From contig JBBHKE010003338.1 in the NCBI GenBank assembly GCA_037447655.1, forward strand, positions 1 through 12,833: a stretch of 12,833 bases of DNA, given 5' to 3'. The notes beneath the pieces are model-generated. The model did no database searches and had not been told where the DNA came from. It saw nothing but the letters and a program-made list of their open reading frames with translations. This DNA is from Zygnema cylindricum. Taxonomy: Eukaryota; Streptophyta; Zygnematophyceae; Zygnematales; Zygnemataceae. A program made the translations under genes and the position numbers. Numbering within the stretch: the stretch's first letter is position 1; every line of letters starts with the position of its first letter. Below, one piece after another: positions 1 through 7,317 of the stretch.

Positions 1-2
1 AA

Positions 3-7
3 ATTAA
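3..7. repeat. Target-site duplication ATTAA, left side of the solo LTR
   Basis: ATTAA lies directly before the TG that starts the LTR-like block and recurs at 1062-1066 directly after it. Five bases is the usual Ty1/copia duplication length. If the LTR ends in the canonical CA at 1062, the duplication shrinks to the four bases TTAA. Confidence 0.6.
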
Positions 8-219
8 TGGTCTTTTAAAGTATTTTCTAGGTATGAATAGAAATAAGAAAGAAGCCGAGGCAGTCTACCTCTAACTTCTCTCTCCAACTCTCAAACTTGT
101 CGCAGTCACTGAGAAGTTGGAGAGGAAGCTAGAGCCATGGCTACCTAGGCTATCCAGAGGTTTACGGGATATAAATATTAGTTTATTTATAATTAAGATT
201 AAGTTTACTAAAATATATG

Positions 220-298
220 TGTGGCCTCCAGGATTTGATCCTGGAACCTGCCCGCACGTAAGTAGTCGGTAGCCGGTAGCTCTAACCGTTAAGTCTAG
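220..298 (-). other. tRNA-like segment (A-box and B-box-like), reversed within the LTR
   Basis: Read on the minus strand, 286-297 gives TAGACTTAACGG, close to a Pol III A box, and 231-241 gives GGATCAAATCC, close to the B-box consensus GGTTCGANTCC. The latter lies in a T-arm-like hairpin, CCAGG/CCTGG around a 7-base loop. No acceptor stem pairs, so it is not a tRNA gene. A tRNA-derived SINE fossil absorbed into the LTR is the simplest origin. The same segment occurs at 10442-10517. Confidence 0.5.
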
Positions 299-589
299 AG
301 ATAGTGTTACGTAATGTAGGGATTGATAATTTATTAAACATTTATACGTAGGATAGTTCATTTAACTAAAATAGTTTTACGGGAGACATAGATACAGTAA
401 ATGTAAAAGTACGAATTACGGTAAGGATAAGAAACCAATACAGCGCATTTATTTCTTTACCGAAACGAATATCGAGCATGTATTTATTACAGCTACGATT
501 AAATGTGAATTTAATCAGACGACCGAAATTAAACGCCGAGATCGCGGAAGAGAATTTTGACGGTTTTTGATCATAGCCGCATCGGACAA

Positions 590-659
590 CACGTGGCGGA
601 ATGGCATTGGATCGCGGCATCTCCGAGGATTAAAGGAGCGAATCCGGATATACCACGTG
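590..659. promoter_or_regulatory. Paired G-boxes (CACGTG) of the LTR promoter
   Basis: CACGTG occurs at 590-595 (in ACACGTGGC, an ABRE-like context) and at 654-659 (in CACGTGTCGA). Both boxes and the 64-bp spacing are kept in the right-hand LTR at 10808 and 10872. G-boxes are known sites for plant bZIP and bHLH factors. Regulation by light, ABA or stress is inference. Confidence 0.5.
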
Positions 660-695
660 TCGACATTTAGGCCATGTCGTACAATGTTCGTATAG

Positions 696-752
696 AAAGT
701 ACATTGGCAGCTGTACTTTTACGTACGGAGGAGTAATCTGATAGCTCCGTAC
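696..752. other. Tandem hairpins in the LTR upstream of the TATA-like box
   Basis: Hairpin 1 pairs AAAGTACA (696-703) with TGTACTTT (712-719) around 8 bases. Hairpin 2 pairs GTACGGAG (723-730) with CTCCGTAC (745-752) around 14 bases. Both have counterparts in the right-hand LTR. They lie upstream of the TATA-like sequence, so in a full element they would be in U3 and would be transcribed from the 3' LTR into the RNA tail. Confidence 0.6.
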
Positions 753-830
753 ATCAGTAGATAGAGTCTGTGAGAGAGATATGACTTAGAAAAAATTAGG
801 AGATAGGACCCTCTCTCCCAAAAAGCTTCT

Positions 831-838
831 GTACAAAT
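831..838 (+). promoter_or_regulatory. Decayed TATA-like box of the solo LTR
   Basis: GTACAAAT aligns with GTATAAAT at 11051-11058 of the related LTR. One T-to-C change has weakened the box here. It lies about 170 bp downstream of the second G-box and about 205 bp before the gag start codon remnant. Confidence 0.4.
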
Positions 839-1042
839 GGTCAACTTTGACCCTACATAACTTGCTGCTTAGGGGAGCAAATTCAGAGATTCTTTTTGCT
901 ATCGACTCAAGGGAGTTTTGCCTTCATAGGGGTGAAGTTGGTCAGAGTTATTGTCTGTCAGGGTGGTAGTTAATTTTGCTGAAACATAAAGGGGTCAGGG
1001 TTATCCTAGAGGCTTCTTGGAAGCTGTCCACTCTGAGGACTC

Positions 1043-1061
1043 ATGGAGGTCTCAGAGTTTC
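1043..1061 (+). other. Gag start codon remnant at the 3' edge of the solo LTR
   Basis: ATGGAGGTCTCAGAGTTTC ends the LTR and encodes M-E-V-S-E-F. It differs at one base from the corresponding end of the right-hand LTR, where this ATG opens the gag frame. In a solo LTR the frame leads nowhere. Its high conservation relative to the rest of the LTR fits past coding constraint. Confidence 0.6.
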
Positions 1062-1066
1062 ATTAA
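1062..1066. repeat. Target-site duplication ATTAA, right side of the solo LTR
   Basis: It matches 3-7 exactly. On the minus strand it overlaps the V-N codons of the transposase, so the LTR landed inside that coding sequence. Confidence 0.6.
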
Positions 1067-1474
1067 CCTGTCGGATACAATCCCTTGCCGATTTTAGAAA
1101 AAAAGCCTTACCCGGTCCCACCAATTTTCCGGACCATCCACGACTCGAAGGTTTAGCCCATTGCCCGGTTTCAATTCTTTTCGCCTTCCAACTGTCCCAT
1201 ATACAGCTCTACACGTCCTTAATTTTAGAAATGACAAAAGAGTCTGTTGGTTGAACAAGATGCGTAGCATTGGGTGGAAAATAGTGTAAAACGGTGTTTT
1301 TGGCCTCTATGACTCGCTCCAACTCATCGGACGTATTATGACCTCCACAATCATCCAAGAACATGATTTTTTGTCGTCATTCCCAATCCCTTTGATAAGA
1401 CATTGTCTCTTCGAACCACCGTGGGAACACCGTTTTATGGTTCTAATCCTTTGAACCGGTCCGGTAACAAACAC

Positions 1475-1808
1475 CTGAAAAGATAAAAAATAGACAAAAA
1501 TAAGAAAAAATTAACACTTTATTTTGCTTGCATAAATTTGCCTTATGGGGAGTAATCTACGTGTACCATACGTAGCTTGTAATAGGAGTCATTGTTTGAG
1601 ATAAGAGAAGCTAAAGAGTTAATGAACGAAAAATAACGTAAAGTTGTAGTGGGAGAGAGAGGGAGAAGGTATGAGAGGGCGAGGTAAAGAGATATACGTA
1701 TAAGATTAGACACAAATATGAAGATGGAGAGAAATAGAGAGACCTTCATCACAGACAACATACATAAAAACAAAAATGAAAACATTAGATTTGGGAGAAC
1801 AAACTCAC
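1475..1808 (-). other. Transposase intron 2 (334 bp)
   Basis: On the minus strand the donor GTGAGT follows L-P-D-T-T-P at 1808, and the acceptor follows a T-rich tract ending CTTTTCAG at 1475. Joining G|GT restores a Gly codon and leads directly into V-C-Y-R-T-G. Without splicing the frame runs into an unrelated hydrophobic tail. Confidence 0.75.
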
Positions 1809-2060
1809 CCGGGGTTGTGTCTGGTAAACCTTGTATCGGGTAACTCCTCCCACGATTTGCAAAAATTACCATCGCGTTTTTGATACGAGCGTTCACCCCT
1901 CCAGTTATTCGCACCATGAGAGTCATGGATTCACCTCTTCCCACGAGTTTGGCGTATTTCACCACATCATCCCCTCGAAATCCCAAAGTCTTTGTATTGT
2001 CGGTGTTGACGATCACGTGCGTTTCATCCATGTTTTCCACTAGGTCTTCGTTGAAAATTC

Positions 2061-2206
2061 CTAGTATACATGCAACGGCAAACCAAAACAAACAAAATTT
2101 ATACTTTTTTAGAATATGTCATTAAGTAGGGAATACGATGAAAACAAAACACAATTCAAAAAAAAGAAACATCATTATAAGATTTTCATAATGTAGAGTG
2201 ACTCAC
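2061..2206 (-). other. Transposase intron 1 (146 bp)
   Basis: On the minus strand the donor GTGAGT starts at 2206 after G-F-E-S. The acceptor TATACTAG ends at 2061 after T-rich sequence. Joining G|GA makes Gly and continues as I-F-N-E-D-L-V-E-N-M-D-E-T, placing the first catalytic Asp in frame with the DNA-binding half. Confidence 0.78.
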
Positions 2207-2686
2207 CGGATTCAAACCCTCGCTTCAGCACGCCCATGTGGAAGGCCACGGTACGCTCAATGTATTCCTCTTTCTCGGGTGAGCATTGTAGTTTACCCTT
2301 TTGTGCCCGTACAACGATGTTGTGCTTCTCTTGACACCTTTGCACCCACCTTTTATTTATTACCGGATGTATTTCGGACCCGTCCTTGTTGAACCATTCC
2401 GGTCCGTACTCTGTCCTCCGTTCTCTTATAATGTCCCTAGCGATGTCCCCTAGAATTGTGGTGGACATCTTCATACCCGCTTTCTTAAAACGTTCAAGAT
2501 TCGAAAGTAACTCTTCGTGTATAACTGTCACCCAAGAGGCTTCCTTCCTTCCTCGTCACGGCAAAGCCTTAGTAACCGTCACCGATCTCGTCCCGAAATT
2601 AGAAGAACAGAATGTTCGGGTTGTCTCTCGTATTTCCTCAAGCGTATATCTCCTCTTTACCCACCATCACTTGGCCTTTTGATACC

Positions 2687-3058
2687 CTGTACACAATACA
2701 CAATGTAAAAGATAAAACAGGTTTCATTTTGTGTGTCACTTCATTAGTCACAATGGCAAGTATTATAGAAATTTAAAGTGACAATAAAGAGATGCGAGAA
2801 TATTCAGCGACGAAGTGTTACTCTCGCTGATTCAGCGACGACAGAAAGGTATCGTTAGATCAACGAATTGACAATTTTTTTCGTAAACAACGTTGATACG
2901 TAGTCGTCTGTCGACCACCAATGAAAATTCGACAGTTTAGCAACGACCCTGTCTCGTCGTTAAACCAGGAATGAGAACTATCAAACACAATGCCGATATC
3001 ACCAAATCCAAATGTAAGAGTTAAAGTTAAATTTACATTCACAAGGCTAGGAAATGAA
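2687..3058. other. Non-coding spacer upstream of the transposase
   Basis: No supportable gene. On the minus strand a T-rich tract ending TGTACAG (2687-2693) looks like a splice acceptor for transposase exon 1, so part of this may be a first intron. The rest holds AGCGACGA-type inverted motifs and ends at the target duplication of copia element A. Confidence 0.5.
2802..2965. repeat. Cluster of AGCGACGA-type direct and inverted motifs
   Basis: ATTCAGCGACGA occurs at 2802-2813 and again at 2830-2841. The first copy faces CTCTCGCTGATT (2821-2832) as an imperfect inverted repeat. A second inverted pair, GTTTAGCAACGAC (2935-2947) and GTCGTTAAAC (2956-2965), follows. Such motifs are common in subterminal regions of plant DNA transposons. 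Assignment to a particular element is not possible here. Confidence 0.45.
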
Positions 3059-3063
3059 AGAGA
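3059..3063. repeat. Target-site duplication AGAGA, left of copia element A
   Basis: AGAGA precedes the 5' LTR and is repeated at 8830-8834 after the 3' LTR, with canonical TGTTG...CAACA ends between. Confidence 0.9.
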
Positions 3064-3903
3064 TGTTGTTTTGGAAAGCTTTAGTCCTCTCTATGCCTCG
3101 ATTGTGAGGGAGAGAGAGTTTCACGACTTAGCATATGTTTGGTTGTAAGTTCGTTTTATTACACACCAGAATTGATGTTCCACTAGATCGGTAGGGAGTA
3201 CACCTTTGTATACACTCCCGAGACACAAGTCACTACAAGAAAGAAGACACTCCAGAATATCCGATTGTTTGTGCATAGATATACTTGAGGACAAAATGGC
3301 ACATGGAGATTTGTCTACGGTGCCGAATGTGATATGTACGCGGCTGAGGGAGACCGCCGACAAATGCTGGTCCGTGTGAACCACATACACGACAAATGAC
3401 GTGGCATATAGAATTCTACTCCTTTGTAAATATCTAGTTAAGTATATTTTTTGTCTTTGTGTGGTTAGTTGATTAGTAAAGGAATCTTTTTGTGTGACGT
3501 ACCTTGTTCGGTTTGAGCCGTAGGTAATTATTGTACGGCTGGTATGCCTCCGTACGTTCAGCAGCATAGGCTTCAGTGTATATTAGTAGGACTTAGATAA
3601 CTTTGAAGGTATGAACATTTTGTAGTCAAAAACTGTACAGCCTGTTTTTGGCATTTTCATCTGTGGATATCTCACAGATCCGTTAGCAGAATTACTTGTA
3701 ATTTTGTGTGTGTGTTCATCCTGATATAATCTACTTTGTGGTTGATTTGGAGAGCTATTGTGTCTTTGGTTTGGGTTTTATCAACTGTTGAAGTTGCTGT
3801 TTTTCAGACCGGTTTTTGTGAAAGTTTCTTGCTTCGTTTGGTTCCGAGATGACTACACCGGCATCCTCATTGTCTTCGGTTCCGGCTGTTGTCTCAGAAC
3901 ACA
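3064..3903 (+). repeat. 5' LTR of copia element A (840 bp)
   Basis: It begins TGTTGTTTTGG and matches 7991-8829 nearly base for base. Differences by eye include T/C near 3425, an AT-rich 2-base indel near 3440, G/A near 3459, G/T near 3471, A/G near 3526, A/G near 3685 and C/T near 3805. At its end it reads AGAACACA where the 3' LTR reads AGAACAACA. That missing A spoils both the CAACA terminus and the gag reading frame. Confidence 0.95.
3516..3555. other. Two overlapping alternative hairpins in the element A LTR
   Basis: AGCCGTA (3516-3522) can pair with TACGGCT (3534-3540). GTACGG (3533-3538) can instead pair with CCGTAC (3550-3555). The two stems share bases and exclude each other. The same sequence is in the 3' LTR at 8441-8480. 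Confidence 0.4.
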
Positions 3904-4816
3904 GGTCTCGGGCCCGCCTTCACGAATTCCTGTTTTCGATGGGAGAGAATATCTGTATTGGGCAGATCTTGTAAGGTCTTATTTTGTACAAGTGAAGCTT
4001 TTTGATGTTGTTAATGGATCTATGGTAGAAACTGATGTAAACTATGATCAAAAGAATGAGCAGGCTCTTCATTTGATAAAGTTAATGATATCTAAGGAGC
4101 TGCATATGACATACATTCAGGCTTCTAAAGCATCAGAGATTTGGGATGCTTTGAAAAAGACATATTCTAAGGCTAATGCATAACATGGGATTATAACTGC
4201 TGGGCAGATCTGGGAATATAAGTATACAGGCGGAAGCATGGCAAAATATTGCAATAAATTTAGACTTCTAGTTGCAGAAAATGCATGTTCAGGTGGTTCA
4301 TTTCCTGAGTATCACCAAGCAATGATTTTAGTGAGGGGGCTTCCTAGTGAGTATAAAGGTGCCTATGATGAACTGAAAAAATTGGATAAGACACAGTGGA
4401 ATCTAGCTACAGCTATAAAGTATGTGCTAGATGAAGAAGCAAATCAGCTGGCATTTAATTTTGGAAAGCCAGCTGTAGCTTACAATGCTCAGTTTCAGAG
4501 AGATAATAGATTTCAAGGAAATCAGTCCTTTCAACAATATGAACGGTGTGTCTATTGCTATAATAATGGTCATTTGTACAAGTTTTGTCCTTTGTATATA
4601 AAAGCGTGTGAAACAAGTTCTTACCGCAAAGGATGGAAGGTGAGAGGAGCTCCATTTACACCGAAACCTCTGAGCAAAACCGCAGCTTTTTCAGCGGAGG
4701 AAGAGGAACCGGTGAAGGAGATGGAGAAAGAGAAATCGGAGGTTGTTAGTTTTTCTAAAACTGACGACACCGAGTTCTTTGCAATGGCAAAGATGATGGA
4801 GGGAGAGAAAGATCTC
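3849..4816 (+). pseudogene. gag: Gag of copia element A, starting inside the 5' LTR (broken)
   Basis: The frame opens with ATG at 3849-3851, 52 bases before the LTR ends, giving M-T-T-P-A-S-S-L. In the intact 3' LTR this frame would pass the LTR edge into V-S-G-P-P-S-R-I-P-V-F-D-G, the start of a copia Gag. In the 5' LTR the missing A near 3902 throws it out of frame. The UBN2-type Gag body follows (Y-L-Y-W near 3953; W-D-A-L-K-K-T-Y-S near 4143), interrupted by TAA at 4181-4183 in the same frame, then resumes to a canonical CCHC zinc knuckle, C-x2-C-x4-H-x4-C, at 4547-4588, which binds RNA in packaging. After it comes a Lys/Glu-rich linker to the protease. The TAA fits CAA to TAA. Gag would form the cytoplasmic virus-like particle. 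Confidence 0.85.
3904..3918 (+). promoter_or_regulatory. Putative half-tRNA primer-binding site of element A
   Basis: GGTCTCGGGCCCGCC directly follows the LTR. The usual plant copia site TGGTATCAGAGC is absent. By my recollection of plant initiator tRNA-Met, the reverse complement of its anticodon stem-loop is GGTTATGGGCCCACC; 11 of 15 bases agree, including the GGGCCC core. The match is weak alone, but the family R element has a much better version at the same place. Confidence 0.4.
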
Positions 4817-5200
4817 GAGTGGATTATGGACTTCGGGAGTTCCTCCCATATGTGTTGGAACAAATCCTATTTCAAGGATATGACACCTATCCCTACTCGT
4901 CAAATCTTTCATGCTTATGGTGCCACGGTGGAAGCTAATGCTAAGGGTAGCATATATTTGAATTGTGAGATAGATGACAAAGCTGTAAAAAGAACTTTGC
5001 ATGATGCGTTATATGTGCCTATATTAAAGAAAAATTTGTTTTCTACCTCAGTTGCAGAGAGTAAAGGTTTTGATGTTCTTCAGAGCAAAGACAAAAATAT
5101 AGTAAGCAAGGATGGGAGAGTAGCCTTAGTGGGAACTAGAGGCCCAAACATGTTGTATCGGATGGACCTGGTTAATAAAGTTGATTTTGTGTACTCCAGT
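4817..5200 (+). pseudogene. pol: Aspartic protease of copia element A (active-site motif altered)
   Basis: W-I-M-D-F-G-S-S-S-H-M at 4820-4852 sits where copia proteases have W-I-L-D-S/T-G-A-S-S-H-M. The catalytic Asp (4829-4831) remains, but the Ser/Thr after it is Phe (TTC, 4832-4834), one C-to-T step from TCC. That residue normally supports the active-site geometry, so activity is doubtful. The downstream part (D-A-L-Y-V-P near 5003 and K-N-L-F-S near 5032) follows the usual protease-to-integrase spacing. It is in the same frame as Gag, as normal for a single copia polyprotein. Confidence 0.85.
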
Positions 5201-6148
5201 GTCCTTTCTGAAAATGTTTTGTGGCATAAAAAGCTTGAGCATGTTCATAATGAGATGCTTAAAAGATGGTGAAGACTAATATGATAGAAGGTGTCAAGCT
5301 TGGTGAAAAGGAATCCCATGTCTGTGATGGTTGTGCTCTAGGAAATCTTCATAAGCTTCCTCTACCACAGACTTCAGATTATCGAGCAAAGGATCTTCTC
5401 GGCCTTATCCACTCGGATGTATGGGGACTGGCCAAAGTTCCTTCCCTTGGTGGAAGGAAATACCTTGTTACCTTCACTGATGACCACTCACGTTTCAGCC
5501 GAGTGTACTTTATGAAGGAGAAGAGCGAGGTCTTAACACATTTCAAGCATTTCCGGATTTGGGCGGAGAAACTTCACGGAAAATCGATCCTTGCTTTGCG
5601 ATCTGACAACGGTGGAGAGTATGTATCAAATGCCTTTGCTGAATACTTGAAAGAAAATGGAATTTCTCATGAGTTTACTATTCTTTACACTCCAGAACAG
5701 AATGGTGTGGCTGAAAGACTCAATAGGACCTTGACTGAATGTGCTATGTCTATGATGATGGATAAAGGTGTAGATCCGAAATTTTGGGGGGAAGCTTTTT
5801 AGTGTGCTTCTTACATTAGAAATAGAATAGAAAACTAGATCTGTGAAGGATAAACCACCTTATGAAATGTGGGCAGGAGTAAAGCCGAATGTTAGTCACT
5901 TTAGAGTATTTGGAAGTAAGTGTTTTATGTTGGATAACCTTCCAAATTGGAAATTAAGTCCAAAATTTGTACCTGGCATATTTTTGGGCTATGATGATGA
6001 GTCGATAGGATATAGAGTGTATAATCCTCAGAAAAAAACAATTCAGATTGCTAGGAATATTCAGATCAAAGAAAAAAGTCAATCTGTTGATGTTTTTAGC
6101 ATGAATGAGGCGGAAAAGGCAGAAAAAATTGCAGGAATATGTCATCCT
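5201..6148 (+). pseudogene. pol: Integrase of copia element A (triad kept, frame broken)
   Basis: The HHCC zinc domain starts with W-H-K-K-L-E-H (His at 5225 and 5240) and C-x2-C (5323-5334), although a frame change near 5262-5266 splits it (one base missing). The catalytic core then reads H-S-D-V-W-G (Asp 5416-5418), S-D-N-G-G-E (Asp 5605-5607) and N-G-V-A-E-R (Glu 5713-5715). The last two are 35 residues apart, the standard DD35E. A TAG at 5800-5802 follows G-E-A-F, and one extra base between about 5826 and 5840 shifts the frame again. The C-terminal part (Y-E-M-W near 5861, G-Y-R-V-Y near 6009) continues to TGA at 6149-6151. The function would have been joining element cDNA to host DNA. 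Confidence 0.9.
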
Positions 6149-6360
6149 TGAGCAGATTCCTTTCAAGCAAACAACGGTTTCTTCATCTATATCTGAACTA
6201 CCACATATTTTGGACTGCCTGATCCACCTACTATTGCAACTACTACCGGACCACCTCCTCCTCCTCCTCCTCCTCCTCCAAGACTGCGTCGGGGACCAAC
6301 AATTCTCGCTTCAGATTTTCCGGGGGAAAAAGACAAAGCAGCCGGCTGAGAGGTGACCGA
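6149..6360 (+). pseudogene. pol: Integrase-RT linker of element A with a polyproline run
   Basis: The frame continues after TGA 6149-6151 with a further TGA at 6194-6196. It then encodes ten prolines in a row followed by a basic R-L-R-R-G-P segment, ordinary content for the variable linker between copia integrase and RT. The frame moves by one base somewhere near the GGGGGAAAAA run at 6322-6331, a likely slippage site, to join the RT frame. Confidence 0.65.
6251..6280 (+). repeat. (CCT)8 microsatellite encoding polyproline
   Basis: Eight CCT units (6254-6277) flanked by CCA codons lie in the integrase-RT linker. Length polymorphism would be expected between copies. Confidence 0.9.
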
Positions 6361-7314
6361 GTGGATCATGCTTATTCTGCAATCACAGGGGAGCCTCTTA
6401 CCATTCAAGAAGCTTTCTCTGTTCCGGAAAAAGATCTGTGGATTGTTGCGGCAAATGACGAGATAAAGTCAATTATGGAGGCTCAAACTTGGGAGCTTGT
6501 GGAACTTCCACCGGATCGAAAAGCGATTGGTTGTAAGTGGGTATTCAAGATAAAACTGAATCTCGATAATACCATTGAGAGATATAAGGCCAAGCTTGTT
6601 GCTAACGGGTATAGCCAGAAAGAGGGCATTGATTATGAAGAGACGTTCTCACCTGTAGTTCGTTTTCCTACTGTTAGGATTCTCTTATCTTTAGCAGCAA
6701 TAGAGGATATGGAATTGCATCAAATGGATGTGAAGACAACTTTCTTGCATGGGGATTTGGAGGAAGTTATATATATGAAGCAACCAGAGGGATATGTAGA
6801 AAAAGGGAAAGAAAATCTGGTCTGTAAATTGTTGAAGTCCCTTTATGGTCTGAAGCAGGCTCCACGACAGTGGAACCTAAAACATGATGAATTTTTGACA
6901 AATCTTGGCTTTACTAGAATCAGTTCAAATCATTCAGTTTATGTAATGGAAGGGGAAGATGGAGTGATATATATTGTTGTTTATGTTGATGATTTGTTGT
7001 TGCTAAGCAAATCCATTAATGAAATTAACAAAATAAAAACAACTCTACATTCCCGGTTCGAAATGAAAGATTTAGGGGCGGCTAAGTATATTTTGGGAAT
7101 TCAAGTAGAAAGGGATAGAAAACAAAGACTAATTTATTTGACACAAAAAGAAGCCATTGGAAACATGCTTGAAAGGTTCGGCATGTCACAGGCAAAGGGA
7201 AGTGCTACTCCCATTGAGTTTAGACAGAAAATAGAAGGAAAAAAATCACATGGTGGGGTTGTGATTGATGACTCTTTGGAGTCAAGGGAGGCAGATTTTA
7301 TGTCCTCCATTCCT
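6361..7314 (+). pseudogene. pol: Reverse transcriptase of copia element A
   Basis: One open stretch of 318 codons. Copia RT hallmarks appear in order: W-E-L-V near 6490, C-K-W-V-F-K near 6532, the first catalytic Asp in Q-M-D-V-K (6727-6729), F-L-H-G-D-L-E-E, S-L-Y-G-L-K-Q-A-P-R-Q-W (from 6838), and the Y-V-D-D active site at 6982-6993. All three catalytic aspartates are present. Small departures from the norm, such as V-K-T-T for V-K-T-A and a missing Asp in S-S-N-H-S-V-Y, suggest mild decay. TAG at 7315-7317 cuts the frame just before the connection to RNase H. The enzyme would copy element RNA into cDNA inside particles. Confidence 0.93.
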
Positions 7315-7317
7315 TAG

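Larger units (their letters stand above)
8..1061 (+). mobile_element. Solo LTR of copia family R
   Basis: This block aligns along its whole length, in the same orientation, with 10259-11425, the 5' LTR of the copia element at the right end. Shared landmarks include GCCATGG near 136, the GCTCTAACCGTTAAGTCTAG block at 278-297, two CACGTG boxes, a hairpin and the terminal ATGGAGGTCTCA. Identity is roughly two-thirds by eye, so this is an older or separate subfamily copy, not the partner LTR of the right-hand element. It starts with TG, is flanked by ATTAA on both sides, and has no primer-binding site or gag after it: transposase coding sequence resumes immediately. I therefore read it as a solo LTR left by LTR-LTR recombination. 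The left edge is only 7 bases from the window end, so the duplication deserves confirmation. Confidence 0.72.
1062..2686 (-). pseudogene. Degenerate DDE-superfamily (pogo/CENP-B-like) transposase, three exons visible
   Basis: Exon 1 is 2207-2686, exon 2 is 1809-2060 and exon 3 is 1062-1474. Splicing them keeps one frame of about 380 residues. Exon 1 is basic and helical, with conserved stretches R-W-V-Q-R and C-S-P-E-K-E-E-Y-I-E, typical of the DNA-binding half of pogo/Jerky-type transposases. Exon 2 holds M-D-E-T (first catalytic Asp, 2026-2028) and T-L-G-F-R-G-D. Exon 3 holds F-L-D-D-C-G-G-H-N (second Asp, 1353-1355) and Q-P-T-D-S (third Asp, 1242-1244), about 36 residues apart. All three acidic residues survive. 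Stops break the frame: TGA at 2556-2558 and around 2660 in exon 1, and TAG 1443-1445, TGA 1377-1379 and TAG 1209-1211 in exon 3. The C-terminus is cut off by the solo LTR; its continuation should lie left of the window. A further 5' exon is likely, since no clear start was found. The family is recognised from motif order, not from a search. Confidence 0.75.

Noticed and set aside
220-298. A functional tRNA gene on the minus strand
   Set aside because: No acceptor stem or proper anticodon arm forms. Only the A and B box-like parts are present.
976-1254. Plus-strand ORF at the edge of the solo LTR
   Set aside because: It is antisense to transposase exon 3 and spans the LTR junction.
1543-1808. 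Hydrophobic C-terminal tail of the minus-strand ORF at 1543-2091 as real protein
   Set aside because: It is translated intron 2. The donor GTGAGT at 1808 and acceptor at 1475 restore the transposase frame.
3231-3242. CACTACAAGAAA, identical to the typical end of plant CACTA transposons
   Set aside because: It lies inside the LTR of element A in both copies, with no opposite end, target duplication or transposase. Taken as coincidence.
3121-3567. 148-residue minus-strand ORF in the element A LTR, repeated at 8048-8356
   Set aside because: It is inside LTR sequence, is shortened in the other LTR, and shows no domain. A chance ORF.
3758-3925. ATG at 3758 as the gag start of element A
   Set aside because: It reads LTR sequence in the wrong frame and joins gag only because of the 1-base deletion near 3902. 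ATG 3849 is the start supported by the 3' LTR.
6187-6408. Glycine-run minus-strand ORF
   Set aside because: It is the complement of the (CCT)8 polyproline linker.
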